A DNA stretch of 64,000 nucleotides from Quillaja saponaria (Eukaryota > Streptophyta > Magnoliopsida > Fabales > Quillajaceae): positions 31,665,048-31,729,047 of the forward strand of contig CM055608.1 of assembly GCA_029379385.1 (NCBI GenBank), written 5' to 3'. Positions within the stretch are counted from its first letter, which is position 1, and the number at the start of each line of letters is the position of its first letter. The position numbers and the translations under genes are program-made. Shown piece by piece: positions 48,801 through 61,421 of this stretch. A model generated the notes under the pieces. It searched no databases. It saw nothing but the letters and a program-made list of their open reading frames with translations, and was not told the DNA's origin.

Positions 48801-51800
48801 ATGAGGATGTTCATTATGTCAAACTGACGGATTTTGATTATTGCCAAATTACTAAAGCAACCATATTATGCTTACTTCCTGGTTTTGGTCAACTTAATAA
48901 GGAAATCAGAGTTATAAATTGTATATTACTTGTATCTCCCGTAGATATTAGTGTACAAAAACTGTACTCACACAAACTTTTATTGCCAACTCTATTAAAT
49001 CTTATTTTAGATGCTGCCAACAAATACCACTATAGGACGAGAAACACTTGAAAGCCGTGGTCTAAACTTTGATGGTTACTTGTTTTGGATATCACTTGGT
49101 GCCTTATTTGGACTTGCACTAGTTTTCAACATTGGATATGGTCTGGCTCTAAGTTTCTTGACATGTAAGTTCTCCATTTCTTCTAGAATTTGTGTAAACT
49201 CCAAATGCAGTGATACGTTGTAAATTTTTACTCTCTAATACACACTCAGCTCCTGGAACTTCTCGTGCTATTATATCACATGAAAAGCTCTCTCAGATAC
49301 AGCAAAGTAAGGATTCATATGATGACAACAACATTAAGAATATAGCTGGAGATTCTCAATCTAAAGTTAGTGGAGAACCTAATAAAGGTGAGATTGTATT
49401 GCAAATTCTCTTACTTCTCAGGTCAAGGTCCCTTCCCTTCAACTTGCTACTTCACGTGCACAGCTACACCTGCTTGAACTAAAACGTAGGTAATACAAGC
49501 ATTTATAGATTTGTTTCAGCATTTAATGTGTTATTGTGCTCATTTTACAGGCAGTATGGTCTTACCTTTCACACCCTTAACAGTTGTGTTTGACGACTTG
49601 CAATATTATGTTGACATGCCTCTGGTAGTTATATTACCGACTGTTATGTCATTTACAAGTTTCTGGTTGATCTAGCATCAAATAACATATTCTGTCCTTC
49701 TTTTGTTGCATTCTATTCCAGGAAATGAGAGAACGGGGATTCACACAGAAAAGGCTCCAACTTCTTTCTAATATCACAGGCGCACTGAGGCCTGGTGTTT
49801 TGACAGCATTGATGGGTGTCAGCGGAGCTGGGAAGACAACTCTTCTAGATGTTCTTGCTGGAAGAAAAACCAGTGGCTATATTGAAGGAGATATAAATAT
49901 TGGTGGTTATCCTAAGGTTCAGGAAACTTTTGCCAGGGTTTCAGGCTATTGTGAACAAACTGACATACATTCTCCCCAAATTACTGTAGAAGAGTCTCTA
50001 ACCTTTTCTGCGTGGCTTCGTTTGGATTCTCAGATAGAATCAAAAACCAAAGCTGTAAGACACCTAACAATAGATGTCAAAGTTGCTTGATTTTGTTAAT
50101 GATAATACATATTTTGTGCTGAAACCGCTGTGGCATTGTTCATAGGAATTTGTGAAAGAAGTGCTCGAGACCATTGAACTTGATGATATAAAGGATGCCC
50201 TAGTTGGTGTACCTGGTGTTAGTGGCCTATCAACTGAGCAGCGTAAGCGACTTACAATTGCAGTGGAGCTTGTTTCCAACCCCTCTATCATCTTCATGGA
50301 TGAGCCTACAACTGGTTTGGATGCAAGAGCAGCTGCAATTGTCATGAGAGCCGTGAAGAATGTAGCTTCTACAGGAAGAACAATTGTTTGCACCATACAC
50401 CAACCCAGTATCGACATATTCGAAACATTTGATGAGGTAATATAAGCAGCTCAAAACTAAAATATGTTTGAACAGAATTCTGTAATGAAAAGAAAAGAAT
50501 ATGTTCTGTAACTCCTAGGAGTACATACTATAAAATTGTTCAGCACTAGTAATGAGATAACTTGAAATGCCTAGTTTGGCTATTGGCCTCAATTTGAAAA
50601 ATAAAACATCCGATGTAGTTTATATCTTTGTTGACAAGGTGAAAGAAAATTTTTAATATCTGAGTTCCTTTTGACCTACTGTTTATAATGGGAGAAGATA
50701 AACTGGCAAAGGTTTGCAACCTACAAGACATATATTGCTTGTGAAAACATCAGCTTGAAAATCCATCGTTTGGAAGCTATTTAGAACAGATTAAAAGTGA
50801 GTCCAAGCTGTGGTTTTTGAAGTCAAAGCTTCCTTGTTAAAACCTAAAGAATTATATGTTACATGCTTCTTTTGATTAAAATGCAGTTAATTCTTTTGAA
50901 AGCTGGAGGGCACGTTGTCTACTCTGGAGCACTCGGACAGCATTCAAGTAGGATGATAGAATATTTCGAGGTGAGTTTGCTCCAGGGATACGTGTAATGG
51001 TTTTTCCACTTCATTTCCCTTTTCTTCTGATAACCAAATTACTTAAAAGTTTGTTCCACTTCAGTTCCCATTTTTCTGATAATCACTTTAAGTTGGTAGA
51101 GTTTCATTAATCCTTTCCTAAACCTTTTATTCTTAAAAACTATTATGCTGACAGGTCATTACTGGGGTTCCAAAGATTAGAAGCAACTATAATCCTGCAA
51201 CATGGATGTTGGATATCACTTCTACATCAGCGGAAGCTGAGCTAGGCGTAGACTTCATGCAGATATACAAGGAATCTAGTTTACACGAGTGAGTTCTCTA
51301 CAGCTTTCTATTATTTTTGGTCCTGTACAATTCTTAGTGTTCTGGTGTTCGCAGATGAGCCAATGAAATCATTGAATGTAATGTTTACTTTTTCTATTTC
51401 ACACTATTACTTATGGTTTAAACTTCGACTGTAAACTTTGCACTAAAGCAGTTATATCATGTTCAACTTTAAAAAGCCAATATGGCTTCCCTCTTCCCTT
51501 TTCTGTTGGTGTTGGTTAGATGGTGAAGTATAAATTATGACTCTGGAGCAGAATTCTGCTCTAATGATATTTTGATATTTCATAATGATTTGTACAGGCA
51601 TCTAAAACTAAAAGAATCGTTTTTGATTAATTGTTCTCAGGAACAATAAAGAACTTGTAAGGCTATTGAGCTCTCCACCAGCTGGCTCAAGAGATCTATA
51701 TTTCCCAACCCTCTTTTCACAGAATGGATGGGGTCAGTTCAAATCTTGCTTGTGGAAACAGCATTTATCTTATTGGAGGAGTCCGTCATACAACTTGATG

Positions 51801-53412
51801 CGCATCATGCATACACTAATATCATCTTTGATTTTTGGAGTACTCTTCTGGGACCAAGGAAAGAAAATGTAAGTCTCAATTATAATCTGCATTTTCCTTT
51901 AACTTACTTGATGTCAAGGTGATTTGTAACCAGATAATGGATTACCTGAATACCACTGATCAAATTTCTGTTCAAGAGCATGCTGTTGCCATTCTAACAT
52001 CTAGTTAAAGCATCCATAAACCCGGCTCCTGTGTAGACCCTTAAGTTCATACACATCCCTCTTTGGAATCTAATGAAGTCCAGACTGAAAAAAGTTAGGG
52101 GTTGTATGCACAGTCAACTGTTTGTAGGACAGTCAGTTCATTCGAATACACCTATGTAAATGATAATATTTTACTTTCATACTCATTTAGAAGTGAATTC
52201 CTGCTTCTTCCTTTTCTCCTCCTTTTTTTCTCAGTGAAAAACTAATCATGGATGTTTCCTAAATGTTGTAATTTTTTAGACCGTTTTTGTGGCATTAATA
52301 TCTCTTCAGTCTTCATCAACAATAAAACAAATATAGAAAATACATCTATCTCACATACTAGTTTTAACAAAAGATGGTTCTCTTGTCATGATGAAATTAC
52401 TACATTTGTGCTATCTGGTCTATAAACAGTTAACTTACACTTCTGTTTCCTATTTCACAGAAATAACCAGCAGAACCTGTTCAATATATTTGGTGCAATG
52501 TTCTCAGCCGTGATCTTTTTGGGAATAAATAATTGCTCAACCGTGTTACCATACGTTGCAACAGAGCGAACAGTAATGTATAGGGAAAGATTTGCAGGGA
52601 TGTACTCATCGTGGGCTTATTCTCTCGCACAGGTAGTGTATAACTCTTACTAGTAACAACTATCTCCAACAAGCAAGCTCGATCCAATCTTGTATGACAA
52701 TCTTCACCAGTTTCTGCCTTGATCAGTTGTATCTAATGTAATAATTAATAGCCCTCTGGTATAGCTGGTAATCTTAACTGATACAAATGTGCTTGCTAAT
52801 TTGTAGGTGGCTGTTGAAGTTCCCTATCTGTTCATAGAAACAGTTATATTTGTGATTGTCACATATCCAATGATTGGATATTATGGTTCAGCTTACAAGG
52901 TTTTCTGGTACTTCTATGCCATGTTTTGTACATTGCTCTATTTCAACTACCTGGGATTGATGCTCGTCTCATTAACACCAAACTTCATGGTGGCTGCAAT
53001 TCTAGCGTCGGCCTTTTACACTATGTATAATCTATTTGCTGGGTTTCTAATTCCTGAACCGGTAATATTCTCGTCTTTTATGATGGGTATGAACTCATGA
53101 ATAATTGTATTATCAGAAACTGACTTGGTCATGTTGCTCTTGCAGCAAATTCCTAAATGGTGGATCTGGTTATATTATCTCACTCCTACATCCTGGACCT
53201 CAAATGGTTTGCTTACTTCACAATATGGAGACATAAAGGAGGAGGTTGTGATATTTGGAGAAACCAAAACTGTCGCTGCCTTCTTAGAAGATTACTTTGG
53301 TTTTCACCATAATCAGTTACCTCTTGTAGCAGTTATTCTCTTAATCTTCCCTACTGTTTTTGCTTCTCTTTTTGCTTATTTTGTAGGACGTTTGAACTTC
53401 CAACGTAGGTAA
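42892..53412 (+). CDS. Full-size PDR-type ABC transporter G, copy 2, with a one-base defect at exon 9
   Basis: Tandem paralogue of copy 1 with the same 24-exon plan: 42892-43262, 43606-43729, 44077-44162, 44957-45041, 45304-45463, 45558-45634, 46117-46170, 46269-46359, exon 9 ending 46797, 46876-47157, 47428-47741, 47888-48048, 48131-48234, 49011-49164, 49250-49387, 49551-49624, 49722-50054, 50146-50436, 50887-50970, 51155-51288, 51641-51868, 52461-52632, 52807-53061, 53146-53412. NBD1 has GPPGCGKTT and [14 protein letters not shown]2 has [12 protein letters not shown] and [15 protein letters not shown]. All junctions match copy 1 except exon 9. Using the acceptor at 46494, exon 9 is 303 nt instead of 302 and a stop follows at once. 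The next acceptor, attgtag ending at 46510, keeps frame and drops five residues between the ABC signature and Walker B, giving about 1441 residues. Either this splice is used, the gene is dead, or the extra base is an error. Confidence 0.88.
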
Positions 53413-54141
53413 AATTAGTCTCTTCAGTAATTGGATGTAATGTAAGTGTTTATCTAAGTCCAGAAAAGCCATTTGTTTTTGTGTCCAAGTTTTATTGACA
53501 GCCGTAATCCCTCATTTTATATACCTTGTTTGAAAGAGTCAAGGAATTCTGATCCTCAGTCTTCTGCAGATAGTGTAATATGTCAATGACTGATGCACAT
53601 TTCCTCCCTAATTTATTTCCTAAGCTCTATCCTTATTGTTAAAGATTACATTGAAAATGATTGGTACACGGAGCATTTCCGCTAATGGATTAAAAATAAA
53701 CGGCACATGGGGTATTTTCACTGTGTACTCCAATGTAAAACAAGACTCGCATGGGTCTCACAATTTCTTTTTGTACAAAATGGTTTTTCCATGTTTTCTT
53801 ATTAAAAGAAGAAAGAAAAGTTAGTGTAAGATAAAATGTCCGAGTTCTTAAGCATGACTTTTGAAGTATATAATAAGATCATGGGATAGTGCAATTCTCG
53901 TTTAGGTATTGGAATCCACGTTTTACACATCATGCAAATGATGTTACCTTAAACAAATTAAAAGATAAGTCTAATTGGTTGGAGACGTTGTTTAAGAGGA
54001 AGAAGGGGCATAATATGTAAGTAATTGAGTTTAAAGATGACCGACTCCTTTCGCTGTAACAAAAAAAAAAAAGGGCCATGTCACAAAAGGGCTTAATTAT
54101 CTACAAGTTCTGCTATCCTAATTACAAACAAGCCTTAAAAA
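53413..54141. other. Intergenic region between convergent ABCG copy 2 and the E3 ligase gene
   Basis: No gene is recognisable. It holds the 3' untranslated ends of the two convergent genes and an A-run at about 54060-54072. Confidence 0.5.
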
Positions 54142-57100
54142 TCACTTCTTGTGTTTATTTTTTGTCAACAACACAAGTCTCTGGCCTCCCCCATTCTGCC
54201 AAACTCCATGAACAGGCAACCCTCCAGGTGGATCCTTAATTTCATCAGTTCTGTCTTCAATCTGGTCGGGACCAGGATCAGAATCATCGACATCTGAAAG
54301 AACAGTAGCAGTATTGCCAAGGCGGTTTAATAGGAACCTTGAGGTTTTCTTCCGTTGTGTCTTGCTACCTCCCCTTGTCCCTGAGTTTTTCTTTGAGCAA
54401 GCACCAGTTGACTGAGAAGCAGTTTTGCTTTTTAGCTCAATTGCTGACTGACTAACAGAAGGTAAATTGATTTGACTCAACATCAACTGAAATCTTTGCT
54501 TTGCCTTTGGCTGAGACTTGTCCATCCTTTGGTAAAAACTCCATCTCTTTATCTGAAGACTTACACTTTGCTTGCAAATTACTCATACAGCATATGGCAT
54601 CATCAGCCAGGTTATTTTTTGAACTGATCCCGTTCTCTTCACATTTCTCCTTGCCTTTCCTGGAACAATTTCGAGTTTTTGACTGAAAATTGTCACTACT
54701 CATATTGAACTTGTAAGTTTCAACAAGTTCGTTTTGCTTCTGAGCATCAGGACAGAGTCTAGCTAGCTCAAGAATAAGATGTGACAGGCCAAACTGATGC
54801 ACATGAGCAAGATATTCCTCAGTGTTGACTAAACACCGGCGATATTCGGTACATATTGCTTTAAAACCAGCAAACTTGCTCTCATCAAAATCTAATGCAG
54901 CACGAACCTTTTGCACCAGAGATCTGTTGGTAGTCTGAACATCTTCCAACTCCAGCACCGGCTGGCTACTTGACTGCAACTTGTTTTTTTGAGCAACAGG
55001 CATGGGTGGAAAATTAGAGTTTTCTGAAGACCCTCTGTTAATAAGGTTTGGAGCTGAAGAAGAAAGTCTGTCCTTAATAGTGCTACCAGAATGTTTTCTT
55101 CTTGATAAACTAGCACTATCAGAAGACCCGAAACCATGAGCTGCATTTACTGTAACATGAGCAGAGTTTGAAGGACCAGATGGAAGATATCCATTGACTG
55201 TTGCAGGCTTCCTCTTAGAAGAATAGGGGGAATTGGATAATGGTAGAGCCCCATAATCTACAGAAGGCCTTGGTTGGTAAGAATTACTGACTGATGAGAT
55301 AGGTAGATGACTTGTCATGGGCCGAGCCTGACAAGAGTTGAGAACAGTTACAGTTCTAGTTTTTCGACGATGAAGGTGAGCAGCTAATGTATTCCCACCA
55401 ATTTCTTCTGAACCATTTCTGGATTTCTCAATTCTTCTCAGAGCCACTGGAAGTGGAGGAAATGATGATTCTCCCAATGATTCATTCCTCAAGCATTGGC
55501 CAGAAGGACGGCTGTATCTGAATGATGGCTCAGATTCAAGGGTAGCTAATGTTTCAAAAGGATTAAGAATGCTGTCAATATCACTTGCTTTTACTTGATG
55601 AGAAACTCCTTGTGAACTTGAAGTATTACAGATGTTTTCTGCTCTGGCTTGAATTGCTAAGGAATGTTGATTCTCCAATGAAGCAGGACGATATCCTCTA
55701 CCTCGATGAGCTTCCTCAATACTTTGTTGATAGCGGAAGCTTGTTGGTATCTAGACATAAAGAAATGTGGATATTAATCAAAACCACAAAATATAAAATG
55801 AACACGTGACAAGTGACAAGTGATTAAAAAAGGATTACAAGCAAAAACAGGTTATGACTTTTCAAAATCACAGCAGACAGACATGAAATGAGAAACCAAA
55901 AATATGAACACAAACCTGAAGGACAGTGTTGCGCTGAGAGCGAGACATATGCCCTTTGTGCTCCAAGGTGTTGTGCCTCTACAGTATCAGAATTAAATAA
56001 GATAACAGCTCTACATAATGCAACATAAGAAGTGAAATTAATCTTAGGACAATACAATTTTAAAAAAAAGAAAAAAAGAAACTACATAGCTACAAAAAAA
56101 AAAAAAGTATCACCTTCATCTCGTATTCAGTTGCAAAAACGACAAATTTTTTCGCAAGGCAGGTTTCATCTTCACACAAGAAATGCTCTTGACAAAAATG
56201 GATCTGAGGTATACATTGAAGTCAACTTAGAAACAAATTTTATCTACAAAAGTTCACTAGAAAAGTACAGAAATATTACCATGTAGGAAAATATAAAACA
56301 ACTAACCTCCAAGTCATCATAATCTTTGTAGTATTCATGTTGTCCGGGATGCTTCCTGCATTATATGAGACGAAGAGGATGACAAAAGGTAAGTTCTATT
56401 ACCCTTTGAAGCATGACTTATAGGATTTTGGTCAACAAGTCTATCCCACCTTTGGCAGATATGACAAGTATAGTGTTCAGTAGACATATGCAAATACAGC
56501 TCATTATCTCCATAAAATGGGTTTTGGCAAAATTCACACTTAGGATGTCCCATAAATCCACCTCTTTCACATTCATTTCCATCAATCACTGAGTCACCCG
56601 TCTTTATATGTTGATTCAATTGTGTGTTATTATATACTTTTTGCTCGCACACAAAGATCTGATTGAAACATGAAATCAGTCACATCATAATGGTTTGAAT
56701 AGAACATTAATATCTGCAAACTTAATAACTCAGAAGTCAGACCATAATAGCGGAAATATCCAGTATTCATCAGTGAACACGTAATCCTAAAAGTTACACA
56801 AGAAACCTACATTATTTACTTGACAGTTCACAAAAGGAAAAAGCGACAGAGGAAGAAAAAAAATTATAATAAGGCTACTACCCACCCAACACTCTGACAT
56901 TTGCTGTACCAGCTATATCCGGTTGAGCATGTTCGTGAAATTTCTATTCTTATATGTATATGTGTGTGTATTATACTTATGTAGTAAATAACTATACTGC
57001 AAGAATATATACTCTTCTTAATATATTCTTATATTTATTATTGCACTGGTTTGTACACGAATGCATGAGTTATACCGAGTACTCAGTAAATTAAAGACCA

Positions 57101-58079
57101 TTCCAGATTACAGGTTCTTCCACTCTCACCATCTCTCCTCATTTTCATTCTCCTCTACAGATTTTTCACTCTCCTAGTTTGCTCCTCTATATAATACCTG
57201 TATACCATCAACCATTACTATACTTCAATAAAATTCAATGTATAAAACAATTACAGCGCTGCTGCTATATTTCCAATTAAATAGTGTCTCACCTTCCTAC
57301 CTTCCAAGCACAGGCTACACATGAACAGCCTATGGCGATGGAACATATGACTTTTCAACTGCTCAACATTCTTGAACTCCGCTCTTCTCACTGTCCCTTT
57401 CATCTTCTGTCCATTTAGTTTTTCACAGACACCACATGACAGCCTGCATAAAGCCTTTATCATCTTGTAGTGATCCAAATCATCAAAATAAGCCTGTGTT
57501 CCTTCATGATACCAATATGGCCCAACTTGACCCTCCGTTGGATTGGCTGGAAAAACTGAAAAGTCATGCATCATCCTTGTATAATCTCCTAAAGCCTGAA
57601 GGGGGCACATAAAGTATGAGAAAGATAATACCATATGTTACTAAAAGCCAGAAGCAAATCATATAATCACATATATCAAATGGGGATTTTTAATTCCATA
57701 ACAGTATAAACTATGATGTAGTTATGGTAATGATCTTTCCAGTAGCAGAGAATGAAGCATACTAACTCCATTTTATACAGTACCACTGCCGGAGGACATT
57801 CTTAATTGGTTCCAGCCGGGACTTGCTAATCACTCAAGCTTACCTCCTAAAACCAAACTCACAAATCATATCTGGGCATTAAAAACAGAAAGTAAAGTCA
57901 CAATGCCCAACCTTGGTCACAAAAATGACATTGGATATTGACTTGCAGAGGCAGCAAAAATTATCGTTGCAGATGAAACGTAGACGGACAACGCATGTGG
58001 AGCAGACCTCCCGATGAATACATGGTCCATATGCAACCCACTGAAGTGTCTCGGCACATACAGCACAGCTATCATCCAT
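54142..58079 (-). CDS. RING/C2H2 zinc-finger E3 ubiquitin ligase, ZNF598/Hel2 homologue
   Basis: ZNF598/Hel2 proteins detect collided ribosomes and ubiquitinate small-subunit proteins to start ribosome quality control. Exons (minus strand): 58079-57912, 57595-57293, 56658-56450, 56355-56307, 56203-56114, 55978-55916, and 55750 down to 54142. A RING-HC finger opens the protein (CAVCAETLQW, CIHREVCSTC, CCLC). Zinc-finger segments follow: FKNVEQLKSHMFHRH, HPKCEFCQNPFYGDNELYLH, HYTCHICQR, HPGQHEYYKDYDDLEIHF, EYEMKRHNTLEH. The C-terminal half is long and low-complexity, ending LPVHGVWQNGGGQR. The last exon, read straight through, changes frame near 54460-54486. An intron from the GTAAGT donor at 54564 to the acceptor at 54444 (121 nt) restores the frame and yields 789 residues. 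Otherwise a one-base indel is needed. Arabidopsis relatives are, from memory, At3g62240 and At2g47090. Confidence 0.9.
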
Positions 58080-59215
58080 TTTCTTTCTCTCTGTTTCCCT
58101 GGGGATTCAGAAGCCATCAATAAGTCAGTCATTAAACAAATTATTTGTGCTCCAACTATTACTCAATTATGTACTAATGTCCATTTAGAAACATAATTTC
58201 CACTTTTTAGTTTTCGTACATGCAACTTGCTTCAGAAGGAATTAACTCTTAAAAAATGTAAAAGTAATGAACAGGGCAATCAAGATTTAGTGTGTACTGG
58301 GGATAGTTTATTAGGTAATTAAAATATGGTCATACTCTTCATACAAAATCTGAATTGGAAAAAACTAGAAAGAATGATGAAGTGAACAGTTGAGTTGGGG
58401 TGATGGAGAGAGAGAGCGAGAGGAACGAGAAGTAAAAAAGACAAAATAATTAATACAAGAAATACTTCAGAAAATGAGAAAAACGTAGAATTAAAAACAT
58501 ATAATACATCAGAACATACACTGATATGAGTAATGTCAAATTAGAAAAGTATAAATACAATTTCAACTAACTTCAATTGAACACTAGCAGAATGAGTTGG
58601 CTTACAGAGATATAACTAACTTCATCAGAAAGTACAAATGGACAACAAATATTCTAAACAGCTCCACCAAGAAATTAGACTTAAAAATCAAATAACATAA
58701 AAAAATACTTCACTTTTAACTAGTTAGACTTATTCAAAAAACCCAATCACTCAGTTTCACCAAAAATAGGATACTAAGTCCCTGGAATACCAAACATAAA
58801 ATGCACTGCACTGACCTAGTATTCAAAAACCAAAACAAAAATGAAGTGCTGGAAAGGCAGCCAAAGAGTGTTTGATTCATAAACCAAAACAAATATTATA
58901 TCTCTTCCTTATATTCAAAACTTAAATATGTGCATCACATGGTCACAAACTGCAGTTATACGTGTTATTTCTTATTATTCTGCATAAACATGCACAAGCA
59001 ATCTCGCAGGCACAGATAATTTCTCGAACAAATTTCAGAATGGAAAATACTATAGATTTCATATTTAGCTGGAAAAGAACGAAATGATAGGAATGAATGT
59101 ATAGTCAGGTATGAGAATGAAAGGAACGTGGGGCAGAGAACCTTCGGTGTGGTTTTCTTGACTCTGGCAGTGCTCCGAGCCTTTACGACGGAAAGATCAG
59201 ATCTGTGAGAAAGAA
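58080..59215 (-). other. Putative 5' leader and leader intron of the E3 ligase gene
   Basis: Upstream of the start codon at 58079, the minus strand has an acceptor-like ccccag at about 58102. A less AT-rich block at about 59140-59215 could be the non-coding first exon. The intervening 1 kb is AT-rich with no coding signal, as expected for a leader intron. A GA-rich run lies at about 58404-58420. Confidence 0.3.
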
Positions 59216-59981
59216 TTAGTTCAGTGTGACAGAATGCTCAAGAGAGTAAAGTAAAATTTACATGAAGAAGAAAAAGAAGAAGAACCAGATTCTAATTTCC
59301 TTCTCAGTTTAGTTTCGACACCCACGAGAAAGAGATTTTCTCGCCAGTATTTTCTCAGATTCTGAGTAACCAACTGCGAGTCACCGTCAACAACTACAAG
59401 GAAAGAATTGCGAAGCTAATTTTGGTGTATTGCCACGGAAATACTCCCAATGTCAGACTCACAACGACGTCGTTTACGTCAGGGCAATATTGTAAAAAAA
59501 CTTAAGTTGACAATAAGAGTTAATATATCGTATCATAAAACTTTTTGTCAACTCTAAAACAATAAAACATAATAATGGATTATGTGAAAAACAAATTTAC
59601 GCACTAATAATTGAGTATACATTTAGCACGCGAGAGCACGTGCAATTGCAATGCGATCATGCTTGAATTTTTTTTATAAATTCACGTCAAGGTCTCCATA
59701 CAATATAATTGAAGCATATCAATTAATTGCTCAAACTTTCTTTTTTTCAATCTTTTTTCTTTCTTTGATAAGATGCTTATGATAGTTGATCTTCCAACTT
59801 AGCATGATAGTTAACAATTTGTATACAACACAATATTACATTAGCATCCATTTCTCATACCAAGATGATAATTAAATTTCAGAAACAAACACAAAATTTA
59901 AACTTGACTCAAATACAGAAAGACTAGAAAATGCAACAAAACAAAGAACAAATAATCCAATGTACCATACAGATGAGCCTC
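59216..59981. other. Intergenic region between the E3 ligase promoter and the peroxidase 3' end
   Basis: The first part is probably promoter of the E3 ligase gene. The remainder is AT-rich with no recognisable gene, RNA or repeat. Confidence 0.5.
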
Positions 59982-61298
59982 CTAGACTTTACTGTTCACA
60001 AACCTGCAATTCTTCCTGATCTCACCCTGACTTCCAGTCAGGACATCAATGAAACCCATTTTCACCATAGCTGCTGCGAATTTCTTCGCCCAAGCTGCAC
60101 CATGCCTTGCATTATTTTTCACCATCCTAGCAGTTGTAGGACTACTCAAAAGGGTCTGATCAGATGTCAACAATCCTTGATGATTCTTCAGATCAATGTA
60201 ATACTTGTTATCTAGCCGGTTTGGTGTAAGAACATCAAGTTGCACTATTGGGTCATTTACAGAATTTGATGGTGGAGGACATTTTTTTTTCAAATTTCTA
60301 GCAAATATTGGGTCCATCGAAGGGTCTTGAGGGTGTGTGGCATTAAAATAATACAATCTGTATGAGAAAGAAGAACAATGTGAATCCCCAACAGAATGTG
60401 CACCAGATAGTGTTACCATTTCGTCTAAAGACAGACCCTTTCTAGCAAAATTGTCTTCTAATTGTTTGGCATTGAAGAAAGGAGGAGGGAGATTTTGTGA
60501 AGGCTCATCTTTGAGTGATACTATGCCATCTCTACGCCCTGCTGGGACTGCGTAGTTTATGTCCCCAACTTTGAAAGCACTGTCACGAGCTGCAAAAGCA
60601 AGAATGTCAGCACATGAAACTGTTTGTGGGCATTTAGCTTCAATTTCAGCCTTTGCTTGGTCTATCACTTCAAAGCCTTGTAAGCTTGGATTGTTGGCTT
60701 TGTGTTCTTTCTCTGATGGGTTTCCAGGTGTTGAATCAAGCAGCACGGATGCATCACAGCCCTACAATTAGTTCATAATATGATGATAAGTACGATTGGT
60801 TTTTAATTTACAACTTATAATAAAATAAAAACATAATATAAGCAAAGTTTCAAGTAGGGTCCCGTAGCTCAGTTGGTTAGAGCGTTGGTCTTATGAGCCG
60901 AAGGTCGCGGGTTCGAGCCCCGCCGGGACCATATACGATGACAAGTTGTTTTTTGAGCCGAAGGTTGTGGGTTCGAGGCCCGCTAGGACCATATTGATTT
61001 ACAATTTTAATTTTATGTAAGCCTGACAGTGTATACTACAACTGTTTTGGTTTTTTACTTAATAAGTGGACAGAAAACATACCCTAACAAAACAGTCATG
61101 GAAATGCATTCTAATGATGCCAGCAGCTATTCCAGCATCCCTTGAGACAGCTTTATTCACAGTGTTTCTCACAATTGTTTCAGCAGATGGACAACTTGTC
61201 CTATAAAAGCCCACGAGTAGTGATGCTGATGAGAATGAGGCCATGGAAGAAGATATGCTTAAAACGCAAACTAAGCCAAAATACAAGACGTCCATCAT
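59982..61298 (-). CDS. Class III secretory peroxidase (peroxidase 5-like)
   Basis: A secreted haem peroxidase using hydrogen peroxide to oxidise phenolics in the cell wall or vacuole. Two exons, 61298-61083 and 60761-59982, give 331 residues, a normal length. An N-terminal signal peptide ([15 protein letters not shown]) is followed by the mature start region [11 protein letters not shown]. The distal haem site is intact ([20 protein letters not shown], with Arg and catalytic His), as is the proximal His ([14 protein letters not shown]). The conserved cysteines, including TSCP, HDCF, GCDAS, VSCADI and NCRF, are present. Only one intron is present, versus three in the common gene plan. That intron (60762-61082) contains a tRNA gene on the opposite strand. 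Two TATA-like boxes lie upstream in a tandem duplication. Confidence 0.95.
60858..60931 (+). tRNA. tRNA-Ile (anticodon UAU), antisense within a peroxidase intron
   Basis: A 74-base cloverleaf folds perfectly. The acceptor stem is GGTCCCG with CGGGACC. The D arm is GCTC-AGTTGGTTA-GAGC, and the T arm is GCGGG-TTCGAGC-CCCGC. The anticodon arm TTGGT-CTTATGA-GCCGA puts TAT at positions 34-36, hence tRNA-Ile(UAU). Internal Pol III promoters are present (A box TAGCTCAGTTGG, B box GGTTCGAGCCC). There is no encoded CCA and no intron, and a T6 terminator follows 17 bases downstream. It lies in the only intron of the peroxidase gene and is transcribed in the opposite direction. Confidence 0.95.
60949..60954 (+). 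terminator. RNA polymerase III terminator of the tRNA gene
   Basis: A run of six T begins 18 bases after the tRNA 3' end, the usual Pol III stop signal and distance. It abuts the duplicated 3' half of the tRNA. Confidence 0.75.
60951..60991 (+). pseudogene. Duplicated 3' half of the tRNA-Ile gene
   Basis: The segment from gagccgaagg through gttcgagg to ctaggacca repeats the 3' half of the adjacent tRNA (60891-60931) at an offset of exactly 60 bases, including the trailing atat. Several changes spoil the T stem and acceptor pairing, and the 5' half is absent. It retains a B-box-like GGTTCGAGGCC but no A box. Confidence 0.9.
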
Positions 61299-61315
61299 AG
61301 AAATGAAGCTGCAAT

Positions 61316-61421
61316 GGTTGATGTTAAGTTCTGGTATTTATAGGCAAAGAAGGAGTTGAAGATGGAAAGGTTGATGTTAAGCTCTGTTATTTATAGGCAA
61401 AGAAGGAGTTGAAGATGGAAA
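61316..61421 (-). promoter_or_regulatory. 53-bp tandem duplication carrying two TATA boxes, peroxidase promoter
   Basis: Units 61316-61368 and 61369-61421 differ at two bases. Each contains, on the minus strand, TATAAATA (61342-61335 and 61395-61388). The nearer box is 37 bases from the start codon, leaving almost no leader; the farther one is 90 bases away, giving a leader of about 60 bases. The peroxidase may therefore have two alternative start sites. Confidence 0.85.

Noticed and set aside
54487..54564. 78-nt in-frame optional intron in the E3 ligase as the full explanation of the frame change
   Set aside because: Removing 78 bases leaves the frame unchanged, so it cannot explain the shift. 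The acceptor at 54444 can.
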